Origin: an uncultured Rhodanobacteraceae bacterium
Lineage (GTDB): Bacteria; Pseudomonadota; Gammaproteobacteria; Xanthomonadales; SZUA-5
NCBI GenBank assembly: GCA_937928755.1
Contig: CALEZI010000107.1
Location: 1 to 64,000, forward strand
Direction of reading: 5' to 3'
Length of the DNA stretch: 64,000 nucleotides
Shown here: positions 36,671 through 45,442 of the stretch, piece after piece
Numbering within the stretch: position 1 is the first letter of the stretch
Layout of the letters: every line of letters begins with the position of its first letter
Made by a program: the position numbers and the translations under genes
Notes under the pieces: model-generated
Seen by the model: only the letters and a program-made list of their open reading frames with translations
What the model was told of the DNA's origin: nothing
Database searches by the model: none

Positions 36671-37549
36671 ATGAACGCCTGCGTGCCACTATTACGTCTG
36701 TTGCGATGCGCAGCGATGCTGCTGTTGGCGGCTGCCCTGGCGGCCTGCGTTTCGCTGGTCGATCGCGCTTCAACGCGATTGGGCGAGCAGTTGTCGGCCG
36801 GCATTCTCGATCACGATGATCCGGACACCGTTGCGGCGGGGTTGCCGGCCTATCTGCTGCTGCTCGATGGCCTCAATCACGACGGTGCCGACAATCCTTC
36901 ACGACTGTGTCTGGCTGCGGAACTCTACGGTGCTTATGCGGGGTCCTTCGTGCTCGAGGCCGAGCGCGCAAGCCGGCTTGCTCGGCGGGCGCTGGGTTAC
37001 GCCGAACGCGCGGCGTGCGCCACCGATGGCCAATGGTGCGCTCTGAGCAAGCGCAAGTTCGAGGAGGTCGATGCCGCGCTGGCGCAGGCGAGCGTCGATC
37101 ATGTCGACGCCTTGCACTGCCTCGGCGCCGCCTGGGCCGGTTACATTCAGGCAAACGCCGCCGACTGGAACGCAATCGCGGCGATCCCCAAGGCGCGACG
37201 CGTGATCGAGCGCGCCGTCGAGCTGGATCCCGGGTTTCGCCAGGGACAAGGCCAGTTGTATCTCGGCGTGATGAACTCGTTGCTGCCGCCGGCCTACGGC
37301 GGCAAGCCGGAACTGGCGCAACAGTACTTCGAGGACGCCCTGCGGCGATCTGCGGGGCGCAACCAGATGGTGCGCGTGCTGTATGCGCGTCACTACGCAC
37401 GTCTGGTGTTCGACCAGACCTTGCACGATCGCTTGATCGACGAGGCGCTTGCGGCCGATCCGGAGGTGCCGGGCATGACTTTGATGAACACACTGGCGCA
37501 GCGTCAGGCGCTGGCGTTGAAGGCCAATTCCAGGGAATATTTCGAATGA
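36671..37549 (+). CDS. TRAP transporter TatT-family TPR lipoprotein
   Basis: A 292-residue periplasmic lipoprotein (signal peptide ending LAACVSL) of the TRAP TatT family, helical TPR-like proteins first described in Treponema pallidum (TPR-associated TRAP transporters). TatT forms a trimeric scaffold that binds the DctP-type receptor and may bind hydrophobic ligands. Recognisable are the YGAYAGSFVLEAERASRLARRAL segment and the C-terminal ending close to MNTLAQRQALALKANSREYF. The stop overlaps the start of the solute receptor gene (ATGA), confirming operon membership. Confidence 0.88.
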   Translation: MNACVPLLRLLRCAAMLLLAAALAACVSLVDRASTRLGEQLSAGILDHDDPDTVAAGLPAYLLLLDGLNHDGADNPSRLCLAAELYGAYAGSFVLEAERASRLARRALGYAERAACATDGQWCALSKRKFEEVDAALAQASVDHVDALHCLGAAWAGYIQANAADWNAIAAIPKARRVIERAVELDPGFRQGQGQLYLGVMNSLLPPAYGGKPELAQQYFEDALRRSAGRNQMVRVLYARHYARLVFDQTLHDRLIDEALAADPEVPGMTLMNTLAQRQALALKANSREYFE

Positions 37550-38541
37550 AGATCATGTCTGCGGCGTGGGTGCTGATCGCTGCCGCCGCCGTTGCCGCGC
37601 CACTGCCGGCGGCCTCGCTGAAGATCGCCACGCTGGCGCCGGAAGGCAGTTCCTGGATGCGCGAAATGCGTGCCGCGGGCGACGAGTTGAAGGCCAGGAC
37701 CGAGGGCCGCGTGGACCTCAGGTTCTTTCCCGGCGGCGTCATGGGCAATGGCGAAACCGTGCTGCGCAAGATCAAGCTGGGTCAGTTGCAGGGTGGCGCC
37801 TTTGCGGCGAGTGAGCTGACCGGTGTGAACCCAGATGCAGCGGTCTACGGGTTGCCGTTCACCTTCAGCAATGTCGCCGAAGTGCAGCAGGTGCGGCGGC
37901 AACTCGATCCGCTGATCAAGGCCGGATTCGAGCGCAACGGCATGGTGGTCGCCGGCATGACGGGCGGCGGCTTCATCTACATGATGAGCACCCGCCCGAT
38001 CAGCACCCAGGCGCAGATGCGTGCGACCAAGGTGTGGGTGCCGGAGGGCGACAACATCGGCCGCATCGCCTTCGAGGAAGCCGGCATCACGCCGGTACAG
38101 CTCGCGCTCGGCGACGTCTACACCAGCTTGCAGACCGGGCTCATTGAAACCGTGGGCAATACCACCACCGGCGCCGTGGCATTCCAGTGGACCACCCGGC
38201 TCAAGGTCATGGTCGACCTGCCGGTGTCGTACACGATCGGAATCCTGGCGATCGACAAGAAGGCGCTGGGCCGCCTGTCGGCGGAAGATCAGTCGGCGGT
38301 GGTTGCCAGCATCGACGCCGCATTCGTGCGTCTCGAGAGCAGCAACGCGGCGGACGATCTGGCGACCCGCGAGACCTTGCGCAATGAGGGAATCGAGATC
38401 GTTGCCCCGGTCGCCGCGGAGACTGCGGCGTGGCGCGACGTCGGCAGGCGTACGCGCGAGCGCATGCGCGCAGAGGGACTGCTGTCGTCGCAGATCCTCG
38501 ATGCGCTGCAGCAGGCGCAGTCGGCGGTGCCGGCGCCGTGA
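37546..38541 (+). CDS. TRAP transporter solute-binding protein (DctP/TatP-type)
   Basis: A 331-residue periplasmic receptor. The signal peptide ends near LPAAS, and the mature protein begins LKIATLAPEGSSWM, the DctP start. Further family motifs are FFPGGVMGNGETVLRKI, GLPFTFSN, the central MRATKVWVPEGD, and VYTSLQTGLIETVGN. In the TatT-associated subgroup this protein docks with the TPR lipoprotein. It overlaps tatT by 4 nt upstream and dctQ by 4 nt downstream. The ligand is not predictable; the absence of an obvious canonical carboxylate-binding Arg signature leaves a hydrophobic ligand possible. Confidence 0.92.
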   Translation: MKIMSAAWVLIAAAAVAAPLPAASLKIATLAPEGSSWMREMRAAGDELKARTEGRVDLRFFPGGVMGNGETVLRKIKLGQLQGGAFAASELTGVNPDAAVYGLPFTFSNVAEVQQVRRQLDPLIKAGFERNGMVVAGMTGGGFIYMMSTRPISTQAQMRATKVWVPEGDNIGRIAFEEAGITPVQLALGDVYTSLQTGLIETVGNTTTGAVAFQWTTRLKVMVDLPVSYTIGILAIDKKALGRLSAEDQSAVVASIDAAFVRLESSNAADDLATRETLRNEGIEIVAPVAAETAAWRDVGRRTRERMRAEGLLSSQILDALQQAQSAVPAP

Positions 38542-39032
38542 TCGATGGCTTGGGCGACTTTGCGCGCAAGCTCTCGCGCGTCGTTGCGCAGATCGAGAAC
38601 GCTTTGCTGGCAGGGTTGGGACTCGGCTTGCTGATTGCTGCGGCGGCGCAGTTGCTGTTTCGCATGTGGGGCGCCGGCCCGGTGTGGCTGGATCCGCTGA
38701 TGCGCAGCGCGACGCTGTGGTTGGCATTGATCGGCGCGCTTGTCGCCACTCGCGAGGGGCGCCAGTTGCATATCGATGTGCTGGCGCAGCGGCTGCCGCA
38801 GCGCCTGGGTCAGCTGGCCCGGGTGTTGGTTGCCGCGTTCACCGCGGCTGTCTGCGCGCTGTTGGCGCAGGCCAGTTGGACGCTGCTGCTGCTCGAACGC
38901 GAGGGCGGCGGCACGGCGTTTTCCGGCGTACCGAACTGGTGGCTGTTGGCAATCCTGCCGTTGGTGTTCGCGCTGATGGCGCTGCACGCACTGGGTCGGT
39001 TGGCGCCCGCGCCGGACGGGCAGCCAGGATGA
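38538..39032 (+). CDS. TRAP transporter small permease (DctQ)
   Basis: A 164-residue inner-membrane protein with four predicted TM helices (about 20-40, 52-70, 88-108, 125-148). The usual DctQ motif RSATLWLALIGALVATREGRQLHIDVL is present, containing the conserved WLALIGA..GRQLHIDVL segment. The start is GTG at 38538, overlapping the receptor stop (GTGA). Its stop overlaps the large permease start, so all four TRAP genes are translationally coupled. Confidence 0.9.
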   Translation: MIDGLGDFARKLSRVVAQIENALLAGLGLGLLIAAAAQLLFRMWGAGPVWLDPLMRSATLWLALIGALVATREGRQLHIDVLAQRLPQRLGQLARVLVAAFTAAVCALLAQASWTLLLLEREGGGTAFSGVPNWWLLAILPLVFALMALHALGRLAPAPDGQPG

Positions 39033-40312
39033 TCTGGATGATCGCGCTGGGATTGTTGCTGCTGGCGCTGATGGGCGCGCCGTTCTTCGCCTTGATCGCC
39101 GCGATCGCGCTGCTCGGGTTTCACAGCCAGGGCTACGATCTTGCGATTGTCGCCGTCGAGATCAACCGCATCGGCGAGATGCCGGTACTGGTGGCGATTC
39201 CGCTGTTCACGCTGGCCGGTTATCTGCTGAGCGAGAGTGCCGCGCCGCAACGTCTGGTGCGGCTGACCAAGGCGGCTTTCGGCTGGCTGCCGGGTGGGCT
39301 GGCGATCGTCGCGCTGATCGCCAGCGCTTTGTTCACCGCATTGACCGGCGCATCCGGCGTCACCATCGTCGCGCTCGGCGCGGTGCTGTTCCCGGCGCTG
39401 GTCCAGGGGGGCTACAGCGAGCGCTTCGGCCTGGGTCTGGTGACGGCATCCGGCAGCCTCGGCCTGCTGTTCGCACCGTCATTGCCGTTGATCATTTATG
39501 GCGTCGTTGCCCAGCAACTGAACACCACGCCGCAAGTGTCGGTGGAGCAGTTGTTCATCGCCGGCATCATTCCCGGCGTGTTGATGCTGCTGGTGCTGTC
39601 GGCGTACGCCATCACCCAGTCGCCGCGGATTCCGCGCGAACAGCGACGCTTCGACTGGCGCGACGCGCGTGCCGCGATCTGGGATGCGCGTTGGGAACTG
39701 CCGTTGCCGGTACTGGTGCTCGGCGGCATCTATTCCGGGCGCATCGCGCCGTCCGAGGCGGCAGCATTGACCGCCGTCTACGTGTTCCTGGTCAGCGTTG
39801 TGATTCGTCGCGAGATCGCGCTCAAGCGGCTGCCGACCATCGTGCGCGAGGCGATGATGCTGGTCGGCGGCATCCTGCTGATCCTCGGCGCCGCGTTCGC
39901 GCTGACCAATTACCTGATCGATGCCGAGATTCCGACGCAACTGTTCCAGTGGGTGCAGGCCCACGTCAGCCAGAAGTGGATTTTCCTGCTGGTACTGAAT
40001 GTGTTCCTGCTGTTCTTCGGCATGCTGCTCGAAGGTTATCCGGCGATCGTCGTGCTGACGCCGCTGGTGCTGCCGATCGCCACGGGTTACGGCATGGACC
40101 CGGTGCACTTCGGCATCCTGTTCCTCGCCAACCTGCAGATCGGCCTGTTCCTTGCGCCGCTCGGCATGAACTTGTTCATTGCCGCCTACCGCTTCGGCCG
40201 ACCGGTGACCGAAGTGATCCGCGCCAGTTGGCCGTTTTTCCTGCTGCTGCTGGCCTGCACGCTGGCGATCACCTACTTGCCGTGGTTGTCGCTGGTGTTA
40301 CTCGGAAGGTGA
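39029..40312 (+). CDS. TRAP transporter large permease (DctM)
   Basis: A 427-residue ion-coupled permease with about 12 TM helices, the transport subunit of the TRAP system. Recognisable DctM segments are the start MIWMIALGLLLLALMGAPFF, EMPVLVAIPLFTLAGYLL, LTGASGVTIVALG, SGSLGLLFAPSLPLIIYG, APSEAAALTAVYVF and LLEGYPAIVVLTPLVLPIA. It ends with a short tail, and a REP palindrome follows 16 bp later and may stop transcription. Confidence 0.94.
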   Translation: MIWMIALGLLLLALMGAPFFALIAAIALLGFHSQGYDLAIVAVEINRIGEMPVLVAIPLFTLAGYLLSESAAPQRLVRLTKAAFGWLPGGLAIVALIASALFTALTGASGVTIVALGAVLFPALVQGGYSERFGLGLVTASGSLGLLFAPSLPLIIYGVVAQQLNTTPQVSVEQLFIAGIIPGVLMLLVLSAYAITQSPRIPREQRRFDWRDARAAIWDARWELPLPVLVLGGIYSGRIAPSEAAALTAVYVFLVSVVIRREIALKRLPTIVREAMMLVGGILLILGAAFALTNYLIDAEIPTQLFQWVQAHVSQKWIFLLVLNVFLLFFGMLLEGYPAIVVLTPLVLPIATGYGMDPVHFGILFLANLQIGLFLAPLGMNLFIAAYRFGRPVTEVIRASWPFFLLLLACTLAITYLPWLSLVLLGR

Positions 40313-40327
40313 AGCGGTGTCGCCGGT

Positions 40328-40403
40328 TTGTAGGAGCGACGTGCACGTCGCGACCGGCAACTCGCCGAGCTTGACGGTCGCGGCGTACACGCCGCTCCTA
40401 CAA
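40328..40403. repeat. REP palindrome (TAGGAGCGACGTGCACGTCGC type)
   Basis: Outer arms TTGTAGGAGC / GCTCCTACAA enclose GACGTGCACGTCGCGACC and a matching GGTCGCGGCGTACACGCC. It is the same family as the palindrome at 58881-58952, with a partial relative (GGAGCGACGTGCAGGTCGC) at about 2675. A CAAC-rich stretch (40440-40466) follows before fadD. Confidence 0.85.
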
Positions 40404-40471
40404 CGCCGACTTTATCCCGGCGGCTGTGCTGCATCTGCTGACAACCAACACCAACAACCAACAACCGTTTT

Positions 40472-42175
40472 TCAGGCGCCCGGTAGCTTGTGCACCGAGG
40501 TCGGCGAGTCGCGCAGTTCGCGGCGCAGGATCTTGCCGACGTTGGTCTTCGGCAGCTCCATGCGGAACTCGATGATCTTCGGCTGCTTGTAGCCGGTCAG
40601 TTGCGCGCGGCAGTGCGCCTTGACGTCTTCGATGCTCAGGTTCGGATCCTTCTTGACGATCACCAGCTTGACCGCCTCGCCCGACTTGTCGTCGGGTACG
40701 CCCACCGCGGCGACTTCAAGCACGCCGGGGTGGGTGGCGACGACATCCTCGATCTCGTTCGGATAGACGTTGAAGCCGGACACCAGGATCATGTCCTTCT
40801 TGCGGTCGACGATGTAGAAGTAACCGCGTTCGTCCATCTTGCCGATGTCGCCGGTGCGCAGCCAGCCATCGGCGGTGATGGTCTTGGCGGTTTCTTCCGG
40901 GCGCTGCCAGTAGCCCTTCATCACCTGCGGGCCGCGGATGCAGATCTCGCCGATGTCGCCTTGTGGCAGCAACTTGCCGTCATCGTCCTGGATCGACAGC
41001 TCGGTGCTCGGCGCGGGCACGCCGATCGAGCCGGTGAACTCGCGGGTATCGGGACGATTGACCGTGGCCACGGGTGAGCTTTCGGTCATGCCGTAGCCTT
41101 CGAACAGCGCGCACTTGGTGACCTGTTGCCACTTTTCGGCCACCGCGCGCTGCACCGCCATGCCGCCGCCCATCGACAGCTTCAGTGTGCTGAAGTCGAG
41201 CTCGGCGAAACCCGGTGTGTTGAGCAGGCCGTTGAACAGCGTGTTGACGCCGGTGACGATGGTGAAACGGTACTTGCCGAGTTCCTTGACGAAACCCGCC
41301 ATGTCGCGCGGATTGGTGATCAGCACGTTGAGGCCGCCGACGTTCATGAACACCAGGCAGTTACAGGTCAGCGCGAAGATGTGATACAGCGGCAGCGCGG
41401 TGATGATGATCTCCTGCCCTTCCTTCACCGTCGGGCCGAACCAGTGTTTCACCTGCAGCATGTTCGCGATCATGTTGCGGTGGGTCAGCATGGCGCCCTT
41501 GGACACGCCAGTGGTGCCACCGGTGTATTGCAGGAAGGCGAGATCCTCGGGACCGATATCGGTCGGCGGCAACGACTGGCCGGCGCCCTTGCTCAGCGCA
41601 TCGTTGAACTTCACCGCGCCGGGCAGGTTGAATGGCGGTACCGCCTTCTTGCGGTACTTGACGACGAAGTTGACGATCAGCGACTTCGGAAAACCGAGCA
41701 TGTCGCCGACCGCCGAAGTGATCACATGCTTGACCGGCGTGTCCTTGATCACTTCTTCCAGCGTGGTCGCGAAATTTTCCAGCACCAGGATTGCCGACGC
41801 GCCGGAGTCGTTGAGCTGATGCTTGAGCTCGCGCGCGGTGTACATCGGGTTGGTGTTCACCACCGTCAGGCCGGCGCGCAGGATGCCGAGCAAGGCGACC
41901 GGGTACTGCAGCACGTTGGGCAGCATGATGGCGACACGGTCGCCCTTCTTCAGGCCGAGCTGGTTGCGCAGGTAACATCCGAACTGCAGGCTGGCCTTGT
42001 CGAGGTCGCCGTAGCTCATCGCCTTGTCCATGTTGACGAAGGCAGGGCGGTGGCGGAAACGGTCGAAAGCAACCTTCATGACGTCGGCGACCGATTTGAA
42101 CTCATTGGTGTCGATCGTTGCCGGCGTACCCGTCGGGTACTGCGCCAGCCACGGTTGCGCCTGTGCGGTGCTCAT
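40472..42175 (-). CDS. fadD: Long-chain fatty-acid CoA ligase
   Basis: Activates long-chain fatty acids to acyl-CoA with ATP for beta-oxidation. 567 residues (E. coli FadD 561). It has the P-loop/AMP signature YTGGTTGVSKGAMLTHRN, the GYGMTES motif, the GWLRTGDIG motif, and the FACS region VDRKKDMILVSGFNVYPNEIEDV with the C-terminal Lys in GKILRREL. The start is set by a GGAGGGAG Shine-Dalgarno sequence directly before ATG. It is monocistronic, divergent from a small lipoprotein gene. Confidence 0.95.
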   Translation of the reverse strand: MSTAQAQPWLAQYPTGTPATIDTNEFKSVADVMKVAFDRFRHRPAFVNMDKAMSYGDLDKASLQFGCYLRNQLGLKKGDRVAIMLPNVLQYPVALLGILRAGLTVVNTNPMYTARELKHQLNDSGASAILVLENFATTLEEVIKDTPVKHVITSAVGDMLGFPKSLIVNFVVKYRKKAVPPFNLPGAVKFNDALSKGAGQSLPPTDIGPEDLAFLQYTGGTTGVSKGAMLTHRNMIANMLQVKHWFGPTVKEGQEIIITALPLYHIFALTCNCLVFMNVGGLNVLITNPRDMAGFVKELGKYRFTIVTGVNTLFNGLLNTPGFAELDFSTLKLSMGGGMAVQRAVAEKWQQVTKCALFEGYGMTESSPVATVNRPDTREFTGSIGVPAPSTELSIQDDDGKLLPQGDIGEICIRGPQVMKGYWQRPEETAKTITADGWLRTGDIGKMDERGYFYIVDRKKDMILVSGFNVYPNEIEDVVATHPGVLEVAAVGVPDDKSGEAVKLVIVKKDPNLSIEDVKAHCRAQLTGYKQPKIIEFRMELPKTNVGKILRRELRDSPTSVHKLPGA

Positions 42176-42268
42176 CGTCTCCCTCCTCGGATGATCGCGT
42201 CCGTGATGCCAGAAGCGGTACGCTGCTGACGTGTTGGGTCGAAAATAACCGCAATGACGGGGGATGTC

Positions 42269-42730
42269 ATGCAAGGACTTGGGAATTCACCGGTTGGCCG
42301 CTGTTTGCTCGGCGCAATTGCCGTGGTGTGCGCACTGCTGATGACGGCCTGCTCGCGCAGTCCCAGCGAGCAGGCGCTGCGCGATACCCTCGACAGCCTG
42401 GAAATTGCCGGCGAAACCCGCGACGTCGGCGACTTCATGGAATTCGTGGCCGACGATTTTGTCGGCAACAGCAGCGAATTCGACCGCAAGGGCCTGGAGC
42501 GACTGCTGCGTTTGGTCGCCATGCGCCACCAGAGCATCAGCGTGGTCCGTAGTGGCCTGGAGATCGAGATGCACGGCGCGCGCGCCGTGGTGCGCATGCG
42601 AATCCTGGTGACCGGCGGCAGCGGCGGATTGATTCCCGACTCAGGTCAGTTGTTCGACACCGAAAGCGCCTGGCGCTTCATCGATGGCGAATGGCAACTC
42701 GGCAGCGCGAGCTGGAAGCCGGCAGGATAG
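42269..42730 (+). CDS. Hypothetical lipoprotein, NTF2-like
   Basis: A 153-residue putative lipoprotein. The signal peptide ends in LLMTACSRS. The mature part starts with an alpha helix (PSEQALRDTLDSLEIAGE), then FMEFVADDFVGN and a run of beta strands ending in WRFIDGEWQLGSASW, which resembles the cone-shaped SnoaL/NTF2-like fold. I start at the second ATG (MQGLGN), preceded by GGGGGA. No active-site residues are obvious, and the function is unknown. Transcription is towards the convergent phosphotransferase gene. Confidence 0.72.
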   Translation: MQGLGNSPVGRCLLGAIAVVCALLMTACSRSPSEQALRDTLDSLEIAGETRDVGDFMEFVADDFVGNSSEFDRKGLERLLRLVAMRHQSISVVRSGLEIEMHGARAVVRMRILVTGGSGGLIPDSGQLFDTESAWRFIDGEWQLGSASWKPAG

Positions 42731-42769
42731 GTGTGGCTGGAGGGCGGTGGTTGATCTTGCCGGGGCAGT

Positions 42770-43399
42770 TCAGGCGTCCAGTTCCGCCGCTGTCGCGCGC
42801 ACGCGCGCGACGCAGGTCCACGCGCTGCCGAACACGATCACGGCGAGCGCCACGATCATCGCGTACTGCGATGCGTATTGGGCGCTTTCCCAGGCCACCG
42901 CCAGGCAGCCCAGCGTGAGCACGAACATGCGCTGCGGTTTTGCCTGCGGGCCGCGGAAGTCCTGCTTCAGGCCGAGACTGCCGCCGAGCAGGCGTATGTA
43001 TGCCGTCAGCACCGCCAACAACGCCGCCAGCCAGCCCAGCGTCGGCAGCCCGACGCCATAACCGGCGCCGATCAGAAACAGACTGTCGGCTATGCGGTCC
43101 GGGATCTCGTTGTAGAGCGCGCCGGTCGGCGTGCCTTTGCCGCCCTCGACCGCCACCATGCCGTCGATCAGATTGCACAACAATCGCAGCTGGATGCAGA
43201 TCGCCGCAAACACCATCGCTACCGGCCAATCCGGGCGCAACAACAAGAGGCCTCCGTTCAGCGCGAAGCCGATGCTGGCGAGCGAGATCTGGTTCGGCGT
43301 GACCTTCGTCGCCGAAAGTCGTCGCGACAGCCAGCGCGCCCAGGCGGTGCTGCGGCTGGTCAGGGGGCGGCGGGCGTCGGTGGCAGGCGATTCGCTCAT
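42770..43399 (-). CDS. CDP-alcohol phosphotransferase, variant (YnbA-like)
   Basis: A 209-residue inner-membrane protein with about five TM helices, of the CDP-alcohol phosphotransferase family that joins a CDP-lipid to an alcohol. The motif DxxDGxxAR-x8-GxxxDxxxD is altered: N76-LID79-G80, A83 then V84, G93, N97, D101 (and D105). So D1 and D3, both metal ligands in canonical members, are Asn, and the Arg is Val. This NEIPDRIAD-type pattern recalls the YnbA subgroup. It lies divergent to an acyltransferase and a CdsA-like gene, so a dedicated phospholipid route is likely. The product is unknown. Confidence 0.82.
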   Translation of the reverse strand: MSESPATDARRPLTSRSTAWARWLSRRLSATKVTPNQISLASIGFALNGGLLLLRPDWPVAMVFAAICIQLRLLCNLIDGMVAVEGGKGTPTGALYNEIPDRIADSLFLIGAGYGVGLPTLGWLAALLAVLTAYIRLLGGSLGLKQDFRGPQAKPQRMFVLTLGCLAVAWESAQYASQYAMIVALAVIVFGSAWTCVARVRATAAELDA

Positions 43400-43569
43400 G
43401 GCGGCAAAGGACCAGTCGGGGTAACGCGAGTCTATCGGCTGCGCGCCTTGCTGCGCCGCACGCGGCTGCCAGCGAACGGCCAGTATTGCCACGCAGGTGG
43501 CCGCCGCATGTCCTGATCGTCCCCCTGTTATCGTTCTTTCCGGCATTCCCGCCTTGCGAGACCTTGCTG

Positions 43570-44202
43570 ATGCTGGAAACCCTCGCCCGCTGGTCGATGC
43601 TGAGCGTGGCCCACGTCCTGACCGGCGTGCGCGGCGTGACGACGACGCCATTACCGAGCAAACCCTGTGTGTACTTCGGCAACCATGTCAGCCACGGCGA
43701 CTTTGCGCTGATCTGGGCGGTGTTGCCGTCGGCGCAGCGCGCGCGAACGCGGCCGGTGGCCGGCGCGGATTACTGGGAGAAGGGCCCGCTGCGACGCTAT
43801 GTCGGGCGCAAGGTGGTGCGCGCGGTGCTGATCGAGCGCGAGCGCGAGCAGCGCAACGAGGATCCGATCGCGCAGATGTCCGCTGTACTGGCGGGCGGCG
43901 AAAACCTGATCCTGTTTCCCGAAGGCACGCGCAACCTGACCGATGACGTCCTGTTGCCCTTCAAGAGCGGCTTGTATCACCTTGGTCGCAGTAACCCGGG
44001 CTTGCCCCTGGTGCCAGTCTGGATCGACAACCTGCATCGGGTATTGCCCAAGGGCGAGCTGATTCCGATTCCGCTCTTGTGCACGCTGCACTTCGGCGCG
44101 CCGATCGAAGTGGGCGAGGGCGAGGACAAGCCGACCTTTCTGGCGCGGGCGCGCGAGGCGCTGCTGGCGCAGCGTCCGGCGCACCTCGTGGAGGCCTCAT
44201 GA
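43570..44202 (+). CDS. PlsC-like 1-acylglycerol-3-phosphate acyltransferase
   Basis: A 210-residue membrane-associated acyltransferase of the PlsC family. The HX4D motif is in NHVSHGDF (about residue 43), and the second motif is FPEGTR (about 120). The usual substrate is acyl-ACP or acyl-CoA and lysophosphatidic acid. I start at MLETLARW because the preceding reading is low-quality and homologues begin here. Its stop overlaps the CdsA-like gene (ATGA). With that gene and the divergent phosphotransferase, it gives the three enzymatic steps to a phospholipid. Confidence 0.9.
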   Translation: MLETLARWSMLSVAHVLTGVRGVTTTPLPSKPCVYFGNHVSHGDFALIWAVLPSAQRARTRPVAGADYWEKGPLRRYVGRKVVRAVLIEREREQRNEDPIAQMSAVLAGGENLILFPEGTRNLTDDVLLPFKSGLYHLGRSNPGLPLVPVWIDNLHRVLPKGELIPIPLLCTLHFGAPIEVGEGEDKPTFLARAREALLAQRPAHLVEAS

Positions 44203-45134
44203 GCACCACGCTGACATTGTTCCTCGGCATCTTCGTGGTGCTCGGGTTTGCCAGCAGCGTCGCCTTGATCCTGCGTCTCACGGTGGCCAAAGGGCGACCG
44301 CACGCGGTCATCGACAACCTCTTCGATCGCATCAACGCGTGGTGGGTGATGGTGGCGCTGGTGGCGCTCGCGTTCGCCTTCGGCAAGAGCGGGGTGATCG
44401 TGCTGTTTGCGCTGCTCTCGCTGTTGGCGCTGCGCGAGTTCGTGACCCTGACCTATACCCGGCGCAGCGACCACCTGGCGCTGGCAATGGCGTTCTACGT
44501 CGCGCTGCCGATGCAGTACGCGCTGATCGCCATCGACTGGTACGGCATGTACTCGATCTTCATCCCGGTCTACGGATTCCTGTTCCTGCCGATCATCTCG
44601 GCATTGCGCGCCGATACCACGCGCTTTCTCGACCGCATCGCCGCGGTGCAATGGGCGTTGATGCTGGCGGTGTTCTGCCTGTCCCATGTGCCGGCCCTGG
44701 TGACGCTGCAGATTCCCGGTTTCGAGGGCCGGGAGATCCTGCTGATCGCCTTCCTGGTGATCGTGGTGCAGTCCAGCGACGTGCTGCAGTACGTCTGGGG
44801 CAAACTGTTCGGCAAGCACAAGGTGGCGCCGTCGCTGTCGCCGTCGAAGACCTGGGAAGGACTGATCGGCGGCGTGTTGTCGTCGACGCTGCTCGGCGCG
44901 GGCCTGTGGTGGATCACGCCGTTCACCCCGTTGCAGGCCGCCGGCATCGCGTTTTCGATCAACCTGATGGGTTTCTTCGGTGGCCTCGTCATGAGCGCGA
45001 TCAAGCGCGACCACGGGGTCAAGGACTGGGGCCACTTGATCGCCGGCCACGGTGGCGTGCTCGACCGGCTCGATTCGGTGCTGTTCTCGGCACCGGTGTT
45101 CTTTCATATCGTGCGTTACGGGTTTACGCCGTAA
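44199..45134 (+). CDS. CdsA-like phosphatidate cytidylyltransferase (YnbB-like)
   Basis: A 311-residue membrane protein with about eight TM helices that makes CDP-diacylglycerol from phosphatidate and CTP. Family motifs are SPSKTWEGLIGG (about 209) and the C-terminal signature KRDHGVKDWGHLIAGHGGVLDRLDS. It lies immediately after, and coupled to, the PlsC-like gene and near a variant CDP-alcohol phosphotransferase, as in E. coli ynbA-ynbB. Because a housekeeping cdsA normally lies with dxr and bamA, this is probably a second copy. Confidence 0.92.
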   Translation: MSTTLTLFLGIFVVLGFASSVALILRLTVAKGRPHAVIDNLFDRINAWWVMVALVALAFAFGKSGVIVLFALLSLLALREFVTLTYTRRSDHLALAMAFYVALPMQYALIAIDWYGMYSIFIPVYGFLFLPIISALRADTTRFLDRIAAVQWALMLAVFCLSHVPALVTLQIPGFEGREILLIAFLVIVVQSSDVLQYVWGKLFGKHKVAPSLSPSKTWEGLIGGVLSSTLLGAGLWWITPFTPLQAAGIAFSINLMGFFGGLVMSAIKRDHGVKDWGHLIAGHGGVLDRLDSVLFSAPVFFHIVRYGFTP

Positions 45135-45229
45135 CACGCACCTGCGGGAGTCCTTGGCGCACTGCGGTGCACTGCTTCGGTGCGCACCATCGCGCATCAA
45201 ACCGTCGGCGACCGCGGAGTCTGCTTTTT

Positions 45230-45345
45230 TGTCCGCAAAGGACGCAAAGGACGCAAAGGACGCAACGAGAACCAAGAACCAAGGTGTTGATGTTCTGCTG
45301 GCTTTGCTTTCCTTTGCGTTCTTTGCGTCCTTTGCGGAAAAGCTC
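45230..45345. repeat. Second GACGCAAAG tandem/inverted repeat
   Basis: Three tandem GGACGCAAA units (about 45233-45264) face inverted CTTTGCG units (about 45309-45336) across about 45 bp. It has the same plan as 18911-19043, with a different interior. Upstream, at 45160-45210, is a GCTTCGGTGCGCACCATCG segment related to 3690-3730. The whole 308-bp gap (45135-45442) carries no gene. Confidence 0.85.
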
Positions 45346-45442
45346 TTCTTTCAGATGCTTGCGTCATGTTTGGTAAGGGGCTTCGACGGTTCGCGACACA
45401 AGCTCGCTCCCGCACAACAAAGGCGCGGCGCGCGCGCCGCCA

